Assembly: GCA_030268105.1 (NCBI GenBank)
Contig: BSDZ01000020.1
Location: 1,876,001 to 1,940,000 of the forward strand
Length of the DNA: 64,000 nt
Source: Volvox africanus
Lineage: Eukaryota > Chlorophyta > Chlorophyceae > Chlamydomonadales > Volvocaceae
Direction: 5' to 3'
Part shown: piece by piece, positions 9,009-19,587 of the stretch
How the letters are laid out: the number at the start of each line of letters is the position of its first letter
Position numbering within the stretch: the stretch's first letter is position 1
Translations under genes and position numbers: made by a program
The notes under the pieces: generated by a model
Database searches by the model: none
Seen by the model: the letters and a program-made list of their open reading frames with translations, nothing else
What the model was told of the DNA's origin: nothing

Positions 9009-10244
9009 ATGTCCGTGGAACACGACGATACGCCGCACACTAGCCTAGCTAGCCAACCCGATTTTGTTGTGGCTGCTAGAGCACCGGATAGAGGTCTTGA
9101 GACTGTTGGCGCGCGAGCCACTCAAGAGCCCCTTTTCCTTCAGACCCCTGCTCACTTAATTGTGCCGCATTCAGCAGTGAACACGAATATGGACAACACT
9201 GCTGGACCAAGGGTTCTGCCATTACCTCAAGCTCGAGGGCATGATGACATCCCTGAGGTGATGAGATTGTCGATTCCCGTTCCTAGGCTCAATATTTCGC
9301 TGACCGACAAGACACCAGGGCATAGCATAGCCGATGCAACTCGTGCGTACGTGCGTGACGCTAAAAAGTATCTCCAGGCTGTTCATGGTGGCGATAATGA
9401 CGGTATCAGGTGTCTCTTCGTTGGTAACACCCTCGAGGGCTCAGCGAAGGACTGGTATCGCAATTGGACCAACGCCCGGGGCAACTATACTTTTGACGAG
9501 TTGGTCGCCGCTTTGCTCGCACGATTCGCTACTGAGGTTCAAGCACGCGATGTGGAAGCTCGTAAGGTTTTGGCAGCCGGTAGCTACCACATGTGTCGGG
9601 ATGAAAATGTACCTGCGTACCAGTCACGCTTCGAAGCACTTGTGACTCCCATTGCTGACCTCACTGAATCCGAGCGTGTCTTTTGGTTTAGGCGAGGCCT
9701 GACGAAACTTTTGGCTAAATGGTGCGCTACTGACTTGGTTGGAGCGCAGATCAAGTCGTATGATGCTTTGGTCGCTTTTGCTAAGGGTACGGAGATACGA
9801 CTCCTTGCCGGTGAGGAAGAAGTCAAGTCTGCCCCTCGTGCAAATGCCGTGCAAGTGCAGGATCCGCTTGGGGAAGCCGTAGCTCTTGACCAGGACTTCG
9901 GAGCGACCCGCCCCACGCCTACTGCCGCGACGCGACGCAGCAACCGGCAACGCCAGGCGCGCGGGGGCGCTAGCTCGGGTGTCCGTGGGTCAGGAGGAGC
10001 AGGTCCGCGCTCGGACCCGGCTAAAAACAGGAAGCGTGGTGGTGCGCCGTCGACGGCAGCCGCACAGCGTTCCGACCCCAATGTGAAGCGGACTCGCACG
10101 GATGACACGTATATGCCAAAATGGAATTGCAATCGTTCCGAATTCGAGCGTCGGAAATTGGCCAACGTTTGTCTACGGTGTGCGGAGAGTCATTCCACGA
10201 AGGATTGCCCGCTAATGCCGCCGTTTGTACCTCAGCCGAAATAG
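9009..10244 (+). CDS. gag: Gypsy gag
   Basis: The 411-residue frame has a retrotransposon gag domain (about residues 100-260, including DWYRNW and an ARFATEVQARDVEARKVL-like helix region), a basic linker rich in Arg, Gly and Ala (about 300-360), and a C-terminal zinc knuckle CLRC-AES-H-STKD-C (about residues 390-402). The spacing is CX2CX3HX4C, one residue shorter between Cys 2 and His than the usual CX2CX4HX4C. It ends at an amber codon (10242-10244), and the pol frame continues in the same register. It packages element RNA into virus-like particles. The ORF is intact, unlike pol. Confidence 0.9.
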   Translation: MSVEHDDTPHTSLASQPDFVVAARAPDRGLETVGARATQEPLFLQTPAHLIVPHSAVNTNMDNTAGPRVLPLPQARGHDDIPEVMRLSIPVPRLNISLTDKTPGHSIADATRAYVRDAKKYLQAVHGGDNDGIRCLFVGNTLEGSAKDWYRNWTNARGNYTFDELVAALLARFATEVQARDVEARKVLAAGSYHMCRDENVPAYQSRFEALVTPIADLTESERVFWFRRGLTKLLAKWCATDLVGAQIKSYDALVAFAKGTEIRLLAGEEEVKSAPRANAVQVQDPLGEAVALDQDFGATRPTPTAATRRSNRQRQARGGASSGVRGSGGAGPRSDPAKNRKRGGAPSTAAAQRSDPNVKRTRTDDTYMPKWNCNRSEFERRKLANVCLRCAESHSTKDCPLMPPFVPQPK

Positions 10245-11636
10245 GGGCTTGCCCGGGTTCCTGTGGAGGGGGCACCACCTGGGATTTCTGAACTAACGCG
10301 TGGTCGGTGGTCATCCTTACGGCCAGCCGTTAAGGCATTGTTGCCTTGTGTACTTGGACACATCGAGCGAGTCATTGCGCGACACATCACGCTTGACGGA
10401 CGCACGGGACTTCTCTGCTTCGACCCGTTGTGTAATTTGTTTACACCTCACCGTCCCCTGTCGTCTATCGATCTGTCTAACCACGTGGTTTTGTTCATCC
10501 CCTCGTCTCTGCGTGAGATGTCGGAACAGTTGGCCATATACAGGAGGTGTAGGCGTCAATATCCAGGCACCGCCGCATGTGTTTTACTCCCCGCTTTCTG
10601 TCGGCGCAAGGCAGAGGCATCGTTAAGGGGTATGCGGCATGTCCACCGGTTCGAGCCGGGCACCGTTTTGTTTAATGGTGTGGATCGGGAGGGTACGCTG
10701 GCTCCGTGGCCAAGCACATCCTACTCGGTTGACGTTTGGTACGAAGCTCCTGACGGGGGTGCCGTAGGTTACGGACCCGCCCTAAGTGCACTGACGTTGT
10801 CTGCTGGGCAGTCGCTCGTAGATAACCGTGTCCCTGTGGTTCAGATCGGTTTGAATGGCCGTACTCTGAAGGCACTTGTTGACACCGGTGCCAGCGACGA
10901 CTTCATCTCTGTCGCAGAGGTGAATGTGCTGGGGTTGTCCCCAGAGTCATCTGATTGTCCACAGGTTACCCTTGCTGACGGGGGTAAGCATCCCATTGTG
11001 GGCAGGATTACCCTTAGCCTATCGATAGGCCCTTTGCGTGTTGTGACCCAGCCGTACGTGCTGCAGGGCTTAGCAGAGACTGCACCGTACATAATGGGGT
11101 CGTCGACATTACGACAGTACCGCGCGCGCATCGACATGGAGACCGCAACCCTGCATATGTGCAAGGGTACTCTGTCGATTAAGGTACCTTTCCTGTCGTT
11201 CGAACATGTCACACCAAAGGAGGGCGAAACTGAGGCGGTGCCTATGGTTAATTTCGCTGTGACCGCAATGGCCGAGCGAATCGAACCAGAGCTAGTCGGG
11301 CGTAAGGAGGCCGTCCGTTTGTTACGGAAGGGTGCCCACGGACTGCTTCTAAGGCCGCGGGTGAGCTGTTGTGCCACCACCGCGCAGATTTTTGTGGATT
11401 GTGAGGTTGAGGCCCTACTGTCGCAGTATGAGGACGTCTTTAAAGATATCCCTGGCCTACCACCTATGCGTCCTGTTGATCACACAATCCCTCTCGTGCC
11501 TGGAGCGCAGCCTACGGCCCGGCCAATGTACAGGTTGAGTCCATTGGAGCTGGACGAGGTGAAGCGCCAGGTGACGGATTTGCTCGCGAAGGGTATGATA
11601 CGCCCCGTATTCTGCACCGATTTTGTTTGTCGGTAA
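10245..11636 (+). pseudogene. pol: Gypsy pol part 1: protease and start of RT
   Basis: This frame is in register with gag and separated from it only by the TAG at 10242. It contains a retropepsin site, VDTGAS (about 10877-10894), and then the entry to RT, with the motif VDHTIPL and a conserved KGMIRP. Just after KGMIRP (about 11605) the frame leaves the RT reading and stops at 11636; RT resumes in the +1 register. The expected residues between KGMIRP and the next RT block appear to be missing, so a small deletion caused the break. Confidence 0.85.
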
Positions 11637-11986
11637 GAAGGATGGGACCTTGTGCATGTTAAATGCGAATACGGTGAAAAATCGCTACCCTTTGCCACGC
11701 GTTGACGACCTGTTGGATAAGCTGAAGGGCTCGGCTTATTTTTCCTCAATTGACTTACAACAGGGCTACAATCAGATTCGCATCGCTGCCTCTGATATCC
11801 CGAAAACCGCTTTTCAGACGCCCTTCGGTCACTTTGAGTATACGGTCCTATCGTTTGGTTTGACTAATGCCCCTGCGACGTTTCAGGCGGTTATGGACCG
11901 AATGTTTAGGCCGTTTATCGACAGGTTCGTTGTTTGCTACCTGGATGACATCTTGGTATATTCTAAGACGCGGGAGGAGCACTTGG
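11623..11986 (+). pseudogene. pol: Gypsy pol part 2: RT palm
   Basis: The frame contains classic Ty3 RT blocks: [49 protein letters not shown] and the catalytic YLDDILVYS. Between DGTLCM and LNANTV, about seven residues usual in the family are absent, a second small deletion. The frame is interrupted after codons for REEHL by a solo LTR (11987-12810) flanked by the duplicated target CTTGG. The same register resumes after the LTR. Confidence 0.9.
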
Positions 11987-12810
11987 TGTTGTACCTCTCG
12001 TTCGCGTTTGCTCATAAGTATCTGCACGTCTGGAGACTATCGACACCGATGCGCGAGCACTTGCAAGTACAGCAAGGCAAGCGAGAGCAAACAGAGACAG
12101 CGGAAGACTTCAAGACGAAGAGAGATATAACTTACGGTCTTACAGATCGGAATGATGCAATGGACGAAATCGCCGTCAGCGCCGGAAGCAAGCAATCATC
12201 ACGCGGCGGTGATTAGCAAAGTTCAGGCTTAGCTCGGGCTAAGTAGAATATCGTATAGCAATAGTAATGTAGAACACACAAGTGTTCTCCGGTATCGAAT
12301 GTCTTGTCTAGCTTAGCCGTCCTCGCATCTGTTATACTCGCAGCATCGCAGTGCCGTACGATTCACATTAGGAGGCCGATCCTAGATGTGACAACCCTAC
12401 TGCGTATGGGCGATGTCTACTCGTAACAACGTATAAGCCTTTCCGGCATTCGCATGATGCAAGGGTCTGGATAACGATATCCGGTTGCAGGGCATGTATC
12501 GCGACGAGGGCGGCGCTCTCAACGTGTGCTTAAATGAAGTAATATTATATCAGATAATATTACTTATCGTTTCGTAGCACGAGCATAATGCGCACTTCAA
12601 TGATTCGGTCATTCATGCATGCTAGGCGGATTTGCCATGATGCAATGACGCGATGGATAATGACAACATGCCAGATGCATATATAAATGTATGCGAATAC
12701 ATTTATATCATGCAGATTCATTCATATGTAATGCGTTCATCACAAAAGCACTTCACCTCGTAGGATCACATCGACCTACGCATCGGCGGGAAACTAACCG
12801 TAGCACAACA
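11987..12810 (-). mobile_element. Solo Gypsy LTR nested in the RT gene of its own family
   Basis: The 824-bp LTR lies in reverse orientation (TGTTGTACC...CACAACA on the plus strand) and is the same family as the flanking LTRs. The five bases CTTGG occur at 11982-11986 and 12811-12815, a clean target-site duplication. A full element must have inserted here and been reduced to a solo LTR by recombination between its LTRs. ORFs seen inside it at about 11990-12216 are LTR sequence. Confidence 0.95.
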
Positions 12811-15106
12811 CTTGGAGCATCTTCGGCTCATGCTCGACGTTATGAGGCGGGAGCAATTGTTTGCTAAACGCGCCAAATGCTTTTGGGCGCAGCCTCAGGT
12901 GGAATATTTGGGCCACATTGTGTCGGCCACCGGTGTGAAGATGGACCCATGGAAGGTCGCCGTGGTTCGCGATTGGCCCGCGCCTCAGAACCTCACGGAG
13001 CTGCGTAAGTTCCTTGGCTTGACCAATTATTTCCGAAAGTTCATTGAAAAATATTCCATCATTGCGGCCCCGCTTACTAACTTAACTCGCAAAGGCGTTT
13101 TCGTTTCGCTCGAGTCGTGGACGTCGCAATGCCAGCGGGCATTCGAAGAGCTCAAACGAATCGTTGCCGAAGATGTCACCCTTGCATTCCCTGATTACTC
13201 GTTGCCATTTCGTGTTGAGGTAGTGTCTGATGCCTCAATATTTGGAAGCGGCGCTGTATTGTTACAGGAAGGGCGACCGATCGCCTTCACGAGTAAGAAG
13301 TTTTCTGGTGCGGAGATTCGCTACACCACCGGGGAACAGGAGCTTCTGGCTGTGCTGCATGCTTTAAAGGAATGGCGCTGTTACCTCGAGGGACGCCCGT
13401 TTACTTTAAAGACTGACCATAAGCCCCTAACGTTTTTGCAAAGCGTTCCGACGTTGAACCGCCGTCAAGCTAGGTGGATGGAATATCTAGCTAGGTTCAA
13501 CTGCACCTGGGAGTATATTTCTGGTAAATTGAATATTGCCGATGCTCTCAGTCGACATCCGTCGCTACACGCTGCAATTTTGGCAGCGCCCGTCGTGCGG
13601 CCGCGTAGCGAGGAGGTACCGATCGCGACGGACCTCGCGGAGCGGTTGAAGGTTGCCTACAACGCAGACGCCTGGTTTGCGGACCCGGCTAATGTAGAAA
13701 ACCTTCGCAAGCAGAATGGCCTTTGGCTACGGACGGAGGGTGCAGCTACGCAAATCGTCGTTCCGAACGACGACGCGCTACGCTACGACATCCTTGCACG
13801 GTTCCACGAGGACCCGTTAGCAGGACACCCTGGTAGCAAGCGATTGATCGACTTGGTGCAACGTTCCTTTTGGTGGCCTCGTTTGGCTAAGGATGCGGCG
13901 AACTTCGTCCAGACATGCAGTCTGTGCCAGCGCAATAAGGCTTTGTCCGGTAAGGGCCATGGGTTGTTGCAACCGTTGCCTGTCCCGGATGCGCCTTGGG
14001 AAAGTGTTTCCATGGACTTCGTAGTCGCGCTGCCCAAAACTGAGGGGGGATATGATGCGGTGTTCGTAATGGTCGATCGTCTGACTAAGATGGTTCATCT
14101 AGCACCATGCACATCATCCTGCACGGCTGAGCAAACCGCACGTTTGTTTTTCGACAATGTGGTTCGGTTACACGGGGTTCCCAAAAATGTGATTTCGGAC
14201 CGCGGTGGGCAGTTCACGTGTAAGTTTTGGGAAGCGCTCTGCAAACTAGTTGGCATGCGCGTCAACCTGAGCACGGCGTATCACCCGCAGACTGATGGTC
14301 AAACCGAACACACAAATCGCACGTTGGGTGGTATGTTGCGCAATTATGCTGGTCGCACACCACTTGTTTGGGATACATATTTGACTGCGGCAGAATTCGC
14401 GCTTAACAACGCTGTTAACCGCTCTACAGGCAAAAGTCCGTTCTTTCTTAACTACGGGTTTCATCCCGCGCTACCCGTGTGGCGTGAGTTGGAAGTGAAC
14501 GTGCCTGCTGCTAAACTTTTTGCCAAGTCTTTTATGTCCCGAATCACAGACGCGAAGTCGTGTTTGGACGCGGCACAGCAACGAACGACGGAATATTACA
14601 ACAAATCCAAGCAGGATGTGACGTTTTCGGAAGGGCAACTCGTGTTGCTAAGCACCAAGAACTTGCGTTCCTTGGCCGACGGATCCCGAAAACTCTTACC
14701 CCGCTGGATTGGTCCATATCCTGTCGTGCGCATGGTTGGGAATGTGGCTGTGGAGCTTGCATTGCCCGCTGATATGACCATTCACCCCACGTTTCACGTA
14801 TCGCTTGTTCGTCCGTATCGTGGTACGGAACCCGTCCCTGAGCCTGCTAACGCCCCCGCAGCGATCGAACCAGTTCCCGAGACCTGGATCGCTGGTAAAC
14901 AGAAGTTTTACGATGTGGAGCGGGTGTTAGATTATCGCGCACGTCGTGTGGGCCGACACCGACGTAAGCGGACAGTACACGAGTACTTGGTTAAGTGGAC
15001 AGGGTATACCGACGAGCACAACTCATGGGAACCGGCACGCAACTTTTCACAGGACATGAAGCCCCTGCTCGAAGAAGCCAGCAAACGTGCCACGCAAGCC
15101 CAATGA
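12811..15106 (+). pseudogene. pol: Gypsy pol part 3: RT thumb, RNase H, integrase, chromodomain
   Basis: One long frame (first ATG 12812) continues RT (QVEYLGHIVS, FLGLTNYFRKFI), then RNase H (VVSDASIFGSGAVL, TTGEQELLAVLHAL, KTDHKPL), then integrase with the HHCC finger (H-x4-H around FHEDPLAGHPG; CSLCQRNK), catalytic aspartates in SMDFVVALP and ISDRGGQF and the glutamate in DGQTEHTNRTL. The C-terminus carries a chromodomain (YDVERVLDYR...EYLVKWTGY...NSWEP, near residues 690-750), the hallmark of chromoviruses that target heterochromatin. This part is uninterrupted; as a gene it is severed from its 5' half by the nested LTR. Confidence 0.92.
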
Positions 15107-15150
15107 CCCCTGCAGTCGATGCTGTATGATGCAGCGAGGACGCTGCATAC

Positions 15151-15165
15151 GGGAGGGGGGATAAT
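15151..15165 (+). other. Gypsy polypurine tract
   Basis: GGGAGGGGGGATAAT lies immediately upstream of the 3' LTR, the expected position for plus-strand DNA priming. Confidence 0.8.
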
Positions 15166-15989
15166 TGTTGTGCTACGGTTAGTTTCCCGCCGATGCGTAG
15201 GTCGATGTGATCCTACAAGGCGAAGTGCTATTGTGATGAACACATTGCATATGAATGAATCTGCATGATATAAATGTATTCGTGTACATTTATATATGCA
15301 TTTGGCATGTTGTCATTATCCATCGCGACATCGCATCATGGCAAATCCGCCTAGCATGCATGAAAGCCCGAAGCATTGAAGTGCGCATTATGCTCGTGCT
15401 ACGAAACGATAAGTAATATTATCTGATATAATATTACTTCATTACAGCACACGTTGAGAGCGCCGCACTCATCGCGATACATGCCCTGCAACCGGATATC
15501 GTTATCCGGACCCTTGCATCATGCGAATGCCGGAAAGGCTTATACGTTGTTATGCGTAGACATTGCCTATACGCAGTAGGATTGTCACATTTAGGATCGG
15601 CCTCCTAATGTGAATCGTACGGCATTGCGATACTGCGAGTATAACAGATGCGAGGACGGCTAAGCAAGATAAGACATTCGATACTGGAGAACACTCGTGT
15701 GTTCTATATTACTATTGCTATACGTTATTCTACTTAGCCCGAGCTAAGCCTGAACTTTGCTAATCACCGCCGCGTGATGATTGCTTGCTTCTGGCGCTGA
15801 CGGCGATTTCGTCCATTGCATCGTTCTGATCTGTAAGACTGTAAGTTATATCTCTCTTCGTCTTGAAGTCTTCCGCTGTCTCTGTTTGCTCTCGCTTGCC
15901 TTGCTGTACTTGCAAGTGCTCACGCATCGGTGTTGAAAGTCTCCAGACGTGCAGATACTTATGAGCAAACGCGAACGAGAGGTACAACA
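15166..15989 (+). repeat. Gypsy 3' LTR
   Basis: This is 824 bp, TGTTGTGCTACGG to GGTACAACA, and differs from the 5' LTR at scattered positions, for example in the stretches near 15470 and 15590 compared with 8030 and 8150. The next five bases are TCTTG, not the AGCAGC found before the 5' LTR. Confidence 0.95.
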
Positions 15990-17770
15990 TCTTGCCAGTG
16001 AACCGTGTAGTATTGTTCATGGGTTGAGGTCGTATCCGCCCCAATTTTCCGTTTCTTGGGAGGTTTCACCTTTGAGGGGACGATGCGTTTTGTGATTGGG
16101 CCCGCGAGTATTTCCGCGATGTCCTCTGCGTCATTGTATAGGTCATAAACTATCTGTTGTTGCCCCGTTGTGTCCTTTGCCTTTCCTTTTCCAGGCTTCC
16201 AGGGTATCCGGTCCTCCAGGATTTGATCGCGGGCAACCTTCCATCGAGGTCTCCACCATTGTGGGGTGAGGTGCTCTGGTGGCTTCGGCGTCCCTGGTAG
16301 CACTCCAGCCGGTTCGGGCGCAGGTGGGTTACCGGCGTATTTCCTGGCGGTGATGCTCGATCCAGCCCCTGTCGCACCCGTCCCTGTGCTGGCGCGGGAG
16401 TGACGTGGCGCTACCGGCATGCAGTCAAGTCCCTCTTCAGCGAGGTATGCCAGCACGGGGTTTGGGGTGCCGGTTTCTCCTGGCACGGGGGTCATACCGA
16501 TGTTTAGTGTGTGACGGGTTTGCCGGCTTGGCCCCTGGACGATAGGCCCAGGAGGGTTTCCTAGGTTGGGTACACTCCTGCGGGTGTCTTTTCGCAGGGC
16601 TGCCATGATGCGTCTTGCTTCTATATACGATGTGCATTGTGGGGCCGGGTCGTGGAGTTGCGCGCCGTGGATAGCTGCAGTATCCGTTCTCACGTTGCTG
16701 TTGTCACAGCGTGTATTGTTGTTGATGAAGTCCTGTTGCCGCTGATAGGCGGATCTTGCGCGTTTCCGTCCTGTGCATGCTGGATCCGCAGGGCGGCTTG
16801 GCGGCGCTAGCGGGTCGCTCTTCATGTCGTCTGGCTCGGTGTGGGGATGGTGTGGTTTCTGCGTGGTCGTACACCACACAATAGGTGTATTACAGCGTAC
16901 ATGCGGGTCGAGGGATGGTGCTAGTATTGGGTTGGGGAGACTTGATTTGTGCCGGAGGCCGGTGAATGGCGGGTCGCTGGGAATCTCACGGAGGCGTCTG
17001 TCTTCCAGAGGCAGCACGGACGACCAGCAACGCGGGTCATGTGCCTTCGTGTGTGGGGCTTGGGGGCATTAGGCACTTATCGCTAGGCTTAGTCGATTCA
17101 GGGCAATCTTGTGCCGGTGTTGCACCTTGCCCTGGGGGAAAAGCTTCTGGAGTTCGGTGGTGGTTATGAGGTGTTGTGTTGTGTTCTTGTCAATGAGCGG
17201 GTGCATGTCTAAGCCCGGCTCTGTTAAGGGGAGCAGGCACCGGAACGGCAGAGTTCCGGGCTTTGTGTCCTGCCGTGCGTTGATGACGGAGGCGGCCGTC
17301 ATGAGAGTGTTTAGGGATGTGTTGTACGGCATCCCCTTGTCTGTGACCGTGATGCCGTGGTCTCGCGCCAGGGTCAGATGTTTTAAGGTGGTATAAAAAC
17401 TGCTCTCGCGTTTCAACATGTGCATCCTGGTGTCGGCCGCCAGACGACACTGCAGCTCAAGCATGGCTCTTGTCATGACACCTAGCCGGCCTTCATCATT
17501 TAGGAATAAGACCAGCGCGCGTACTGCCATGCGCACATAGATTGGTAGCAGGGACCCAACTCCCAATCCATACTGTTCCACTGGTAGCAGCACGGCACGT
17601 GTGGGGAAACTGGTGGGCAAGCCATAGCAGCATCGGGCTACACGTGGTATCATCGCGTCCAAAAGTTTGATATCGTTAGGTGTGTATGCCATGGTGGGGA
17701 AGCTGTACGACACTACCGGTTGTATACAATTCTGTATGATTCTGATACATTGGTCCGGCGATGCTAGGGA
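15990..17770 (-). pseudogene. Non-LTR retrotransposon fragment: RT C-terminal part and downstream domain
   Basis: On the minus strand one frame runs from about 17755 to 15990 with a single stop at 17069-17071. Its start (CIQPVVSYSFP, LLDAMIPRVARCCYGLP, GLGVGSLLPIYVRMAVRAL) matches the region after the catalytic core in LINE-type RTs. The catalytic RT motifs would lie upstream and are absent. Downstream of the stop the frame is Pro-rich and basic, and ends with EDIAEIL ... YYTVHW (about 16000-16130), which resembles the two halves of a chromodomain. The Gypsy LTR interrupts it right after this point. Identification as LINE is fairly firm; the chromodomain is a suggestion. Confidence 0.65.
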
Positions 17771-17794
17771 GCCCTGAAGTAGGCACTATAACAA

Positions 17795-18190
17795 CAGATT
17801 CGTGCGTTAGGCTCGCGTTAGGCTGCGTTAGGGCGCGTATGTATGCGTAAGGCTGCGTTTTGTGCGTTAGAGGTTGCGTTAGCCTAACGCGAGCCTGACG
17901 CAAAGAAATAGAAAACTTGACAGAACGTCTGTTATAGTGCGTCGTTTTCAAGTTCGTTTAAATGAAAACAATATTTATAATGATTATAAAAGTTCCCTGT
18001 AATTTTTATTACGTTTCGTGGTGCTCGAAAATCGGGGGCTTGCGTATGTTCTAACGCGAGCCTAACGCAAACCTAACACACGCGATCGCAAACCTAACGC
18101 ACGTGTTAACTTTACGCAAACAGCTTGCGTATATCTTGCGTACAGTGCGTTACGATACGCACGTAACGCACTGTAACGCAGTTTACACAA
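17795..18190. repeat. GCGTTAG/CTAACGC-rich inverted repeats
   Basis: Many copies of GCGTTAGG occur on the plus strand at 17800-17885, with CTAACGC copies at 17880-17905 and 18050-18180. TGCGTTAGGCTCGCGTTAG near 17801 is matched in reverse complement near 18052, and GCGTTAGCCTAACGC near 17876 is itself a hairpin. The pattern could be the ends of a small fold-back element or a degenerate satellite. No coding potential is seen. Confidence 0.6.
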
Positions 18191-18976
18191 AGTTTATGTA
18201 GATAGTGCATAATAATGTTCGGAGCACCGGTTCGCCGGATTTATTTACTTTGCTTACTTGCTCTTATTGTGCAGTAGTCTCGAGACTTTGTGCATAAAAT
18301 ATCTTCAAAGTTAATTTCAATTTAGGATAGCGCTATGAATACTAGTCGTTGTACAAGAGATTGCTCTGGTGAACGCTTGTTAACATCGCTAAATCGCTAC
18401 CATTATACGAATTTAGAACCTGTACATGTGGCTTACTTTAAAACATAGAACTCTGAAGTGCCACACATGGCTGTTCAGGGCTACCTTTCTAATTATGGAA
18501 GGCTTTCTAATTATTGAGCAGCAAGCTGCCGGAGTTAGCAAGTCTGGGTAAGGACTGAGGAAATTTGGCAACAGCAAACCTTACACAGTAGCCAGGCAAC
18601 AATGTTTCCAGATGGAGACCCAAACAAAGTCACCAAGAGCCACAGTTACACATCGAGCAGGCCCCAAAAATTAGATAGCCTTGTCCGGCAAGCATCATAG
18701 TGTTGTATCACCCCAAACTAGTGGTAGTGATAACTACCGGTTGATAGGAAGAGCAGAGCATAGGTACTCTGAGCTCAGTACGGAAAGCCTCCATAAAGAG
18801 CCGTAATCTCTAAGGAAGAGAAAACGTGGATATGTATTAAGGAATTACATATGATCAACCAGTGAAACCGAACTCAACTGAGTCTACCAGTGACCGTGTC
18901 ACAGTTGCACTAGGGCATGCAACCCTTAGCCTCTATATTTGCACATAGAGGGTGTAGCCACTGGCTACTTACTTAG
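18191..18976. other. Unassigned stretch
   Basis: I see no gene, LTR pair or known repeat here. The sequence has short local repeats (TTTCTAATTAT near 18486 and 18510) and a small hairpin GTAGCC-ACT-GGCTAC near 18954. It ends at the breakpoint with the lectin fragment. Confidence 0.5.
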
Positions 18977-19551
18977 CACCAAAAACAGTGACGGAGATGT
19001 ATGCAGAAACTTTCTGATTGGTGATGAAAGCAGTAATATGAAGTGCCACATAGGTGTATTATATATAATTTATTATGGTTTACCTGTTGCTTCATTCCGG
19101 TGCACTGACAATTTCTTAGTGATGGCAGGTTTACTCTTTAAGTTATCAAACGTCCTTTCATTGATTTCTTGGCGGTACAAAAAATAATATTCACTTTTAA
19201 ACTAGCCGTGCGTACAGCCTGATTACGAAGGGTAGCAGTTCACCACCCACCTACAGATGACCAATACACCAGTTGATAACCACTGTTTTCAGCTACAAGC
19301 TGAAGGGTTCCGTCATCCAGCATCTTCGCGGTATAGGGCCCCAAGGGCTGGGACGCTGTTGGCACATCCGTCGTCCACACCGGCGTGACAGTTCCGCTCA
19401 AAGAGCAGGACACCACCAAATTCGCGTCGTAGCTCTGCATTTATAAAACAATAAAATATATAATTAGTTATTAGGGTGCAGCAGCAGCAGTGCGTCCAGC
19501 CATTTGCTTGAAAACCCCGTTGCGTGGGTGCCATCTCTTGCTGAACTAATT

Positions 19552-19587
<36 letters not shown>

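Larger units (their letters stand above)
7719..15989 (+). mobile_element. Gypsy (Ty3) chromovirus, full length but broken
   Basis: Two 824-bp LTRs (7719-8542 and 15166-15989, TGTTGTGC...GTACAACA) bound gag, protease, RT, RNase H, integrase and a C-terminal chromodomain, the order of Ty3/gypsy chromoviruses. A primer-binding site follows the 5' LTR and a purine tract precedes the 3' LTR. The LTRs differ from each other at a scatter of positions, so insertion is not recent. The element is disabled by a pol frame break near 11605, a small deletion at 11657-11660 and a solo LTR inside RT. Its flanks (AGCAGC on the left, TCTTG on the right) are not a duplicated target, so it is probably a recombinant between two insertions. 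Confidence 0.95.

Noticed and set aside
16773..17396. Plus-strand ORFs of 95-99 codons
   Set aside because: Antisense to the LINE RT frame, which has recognisable motifs.
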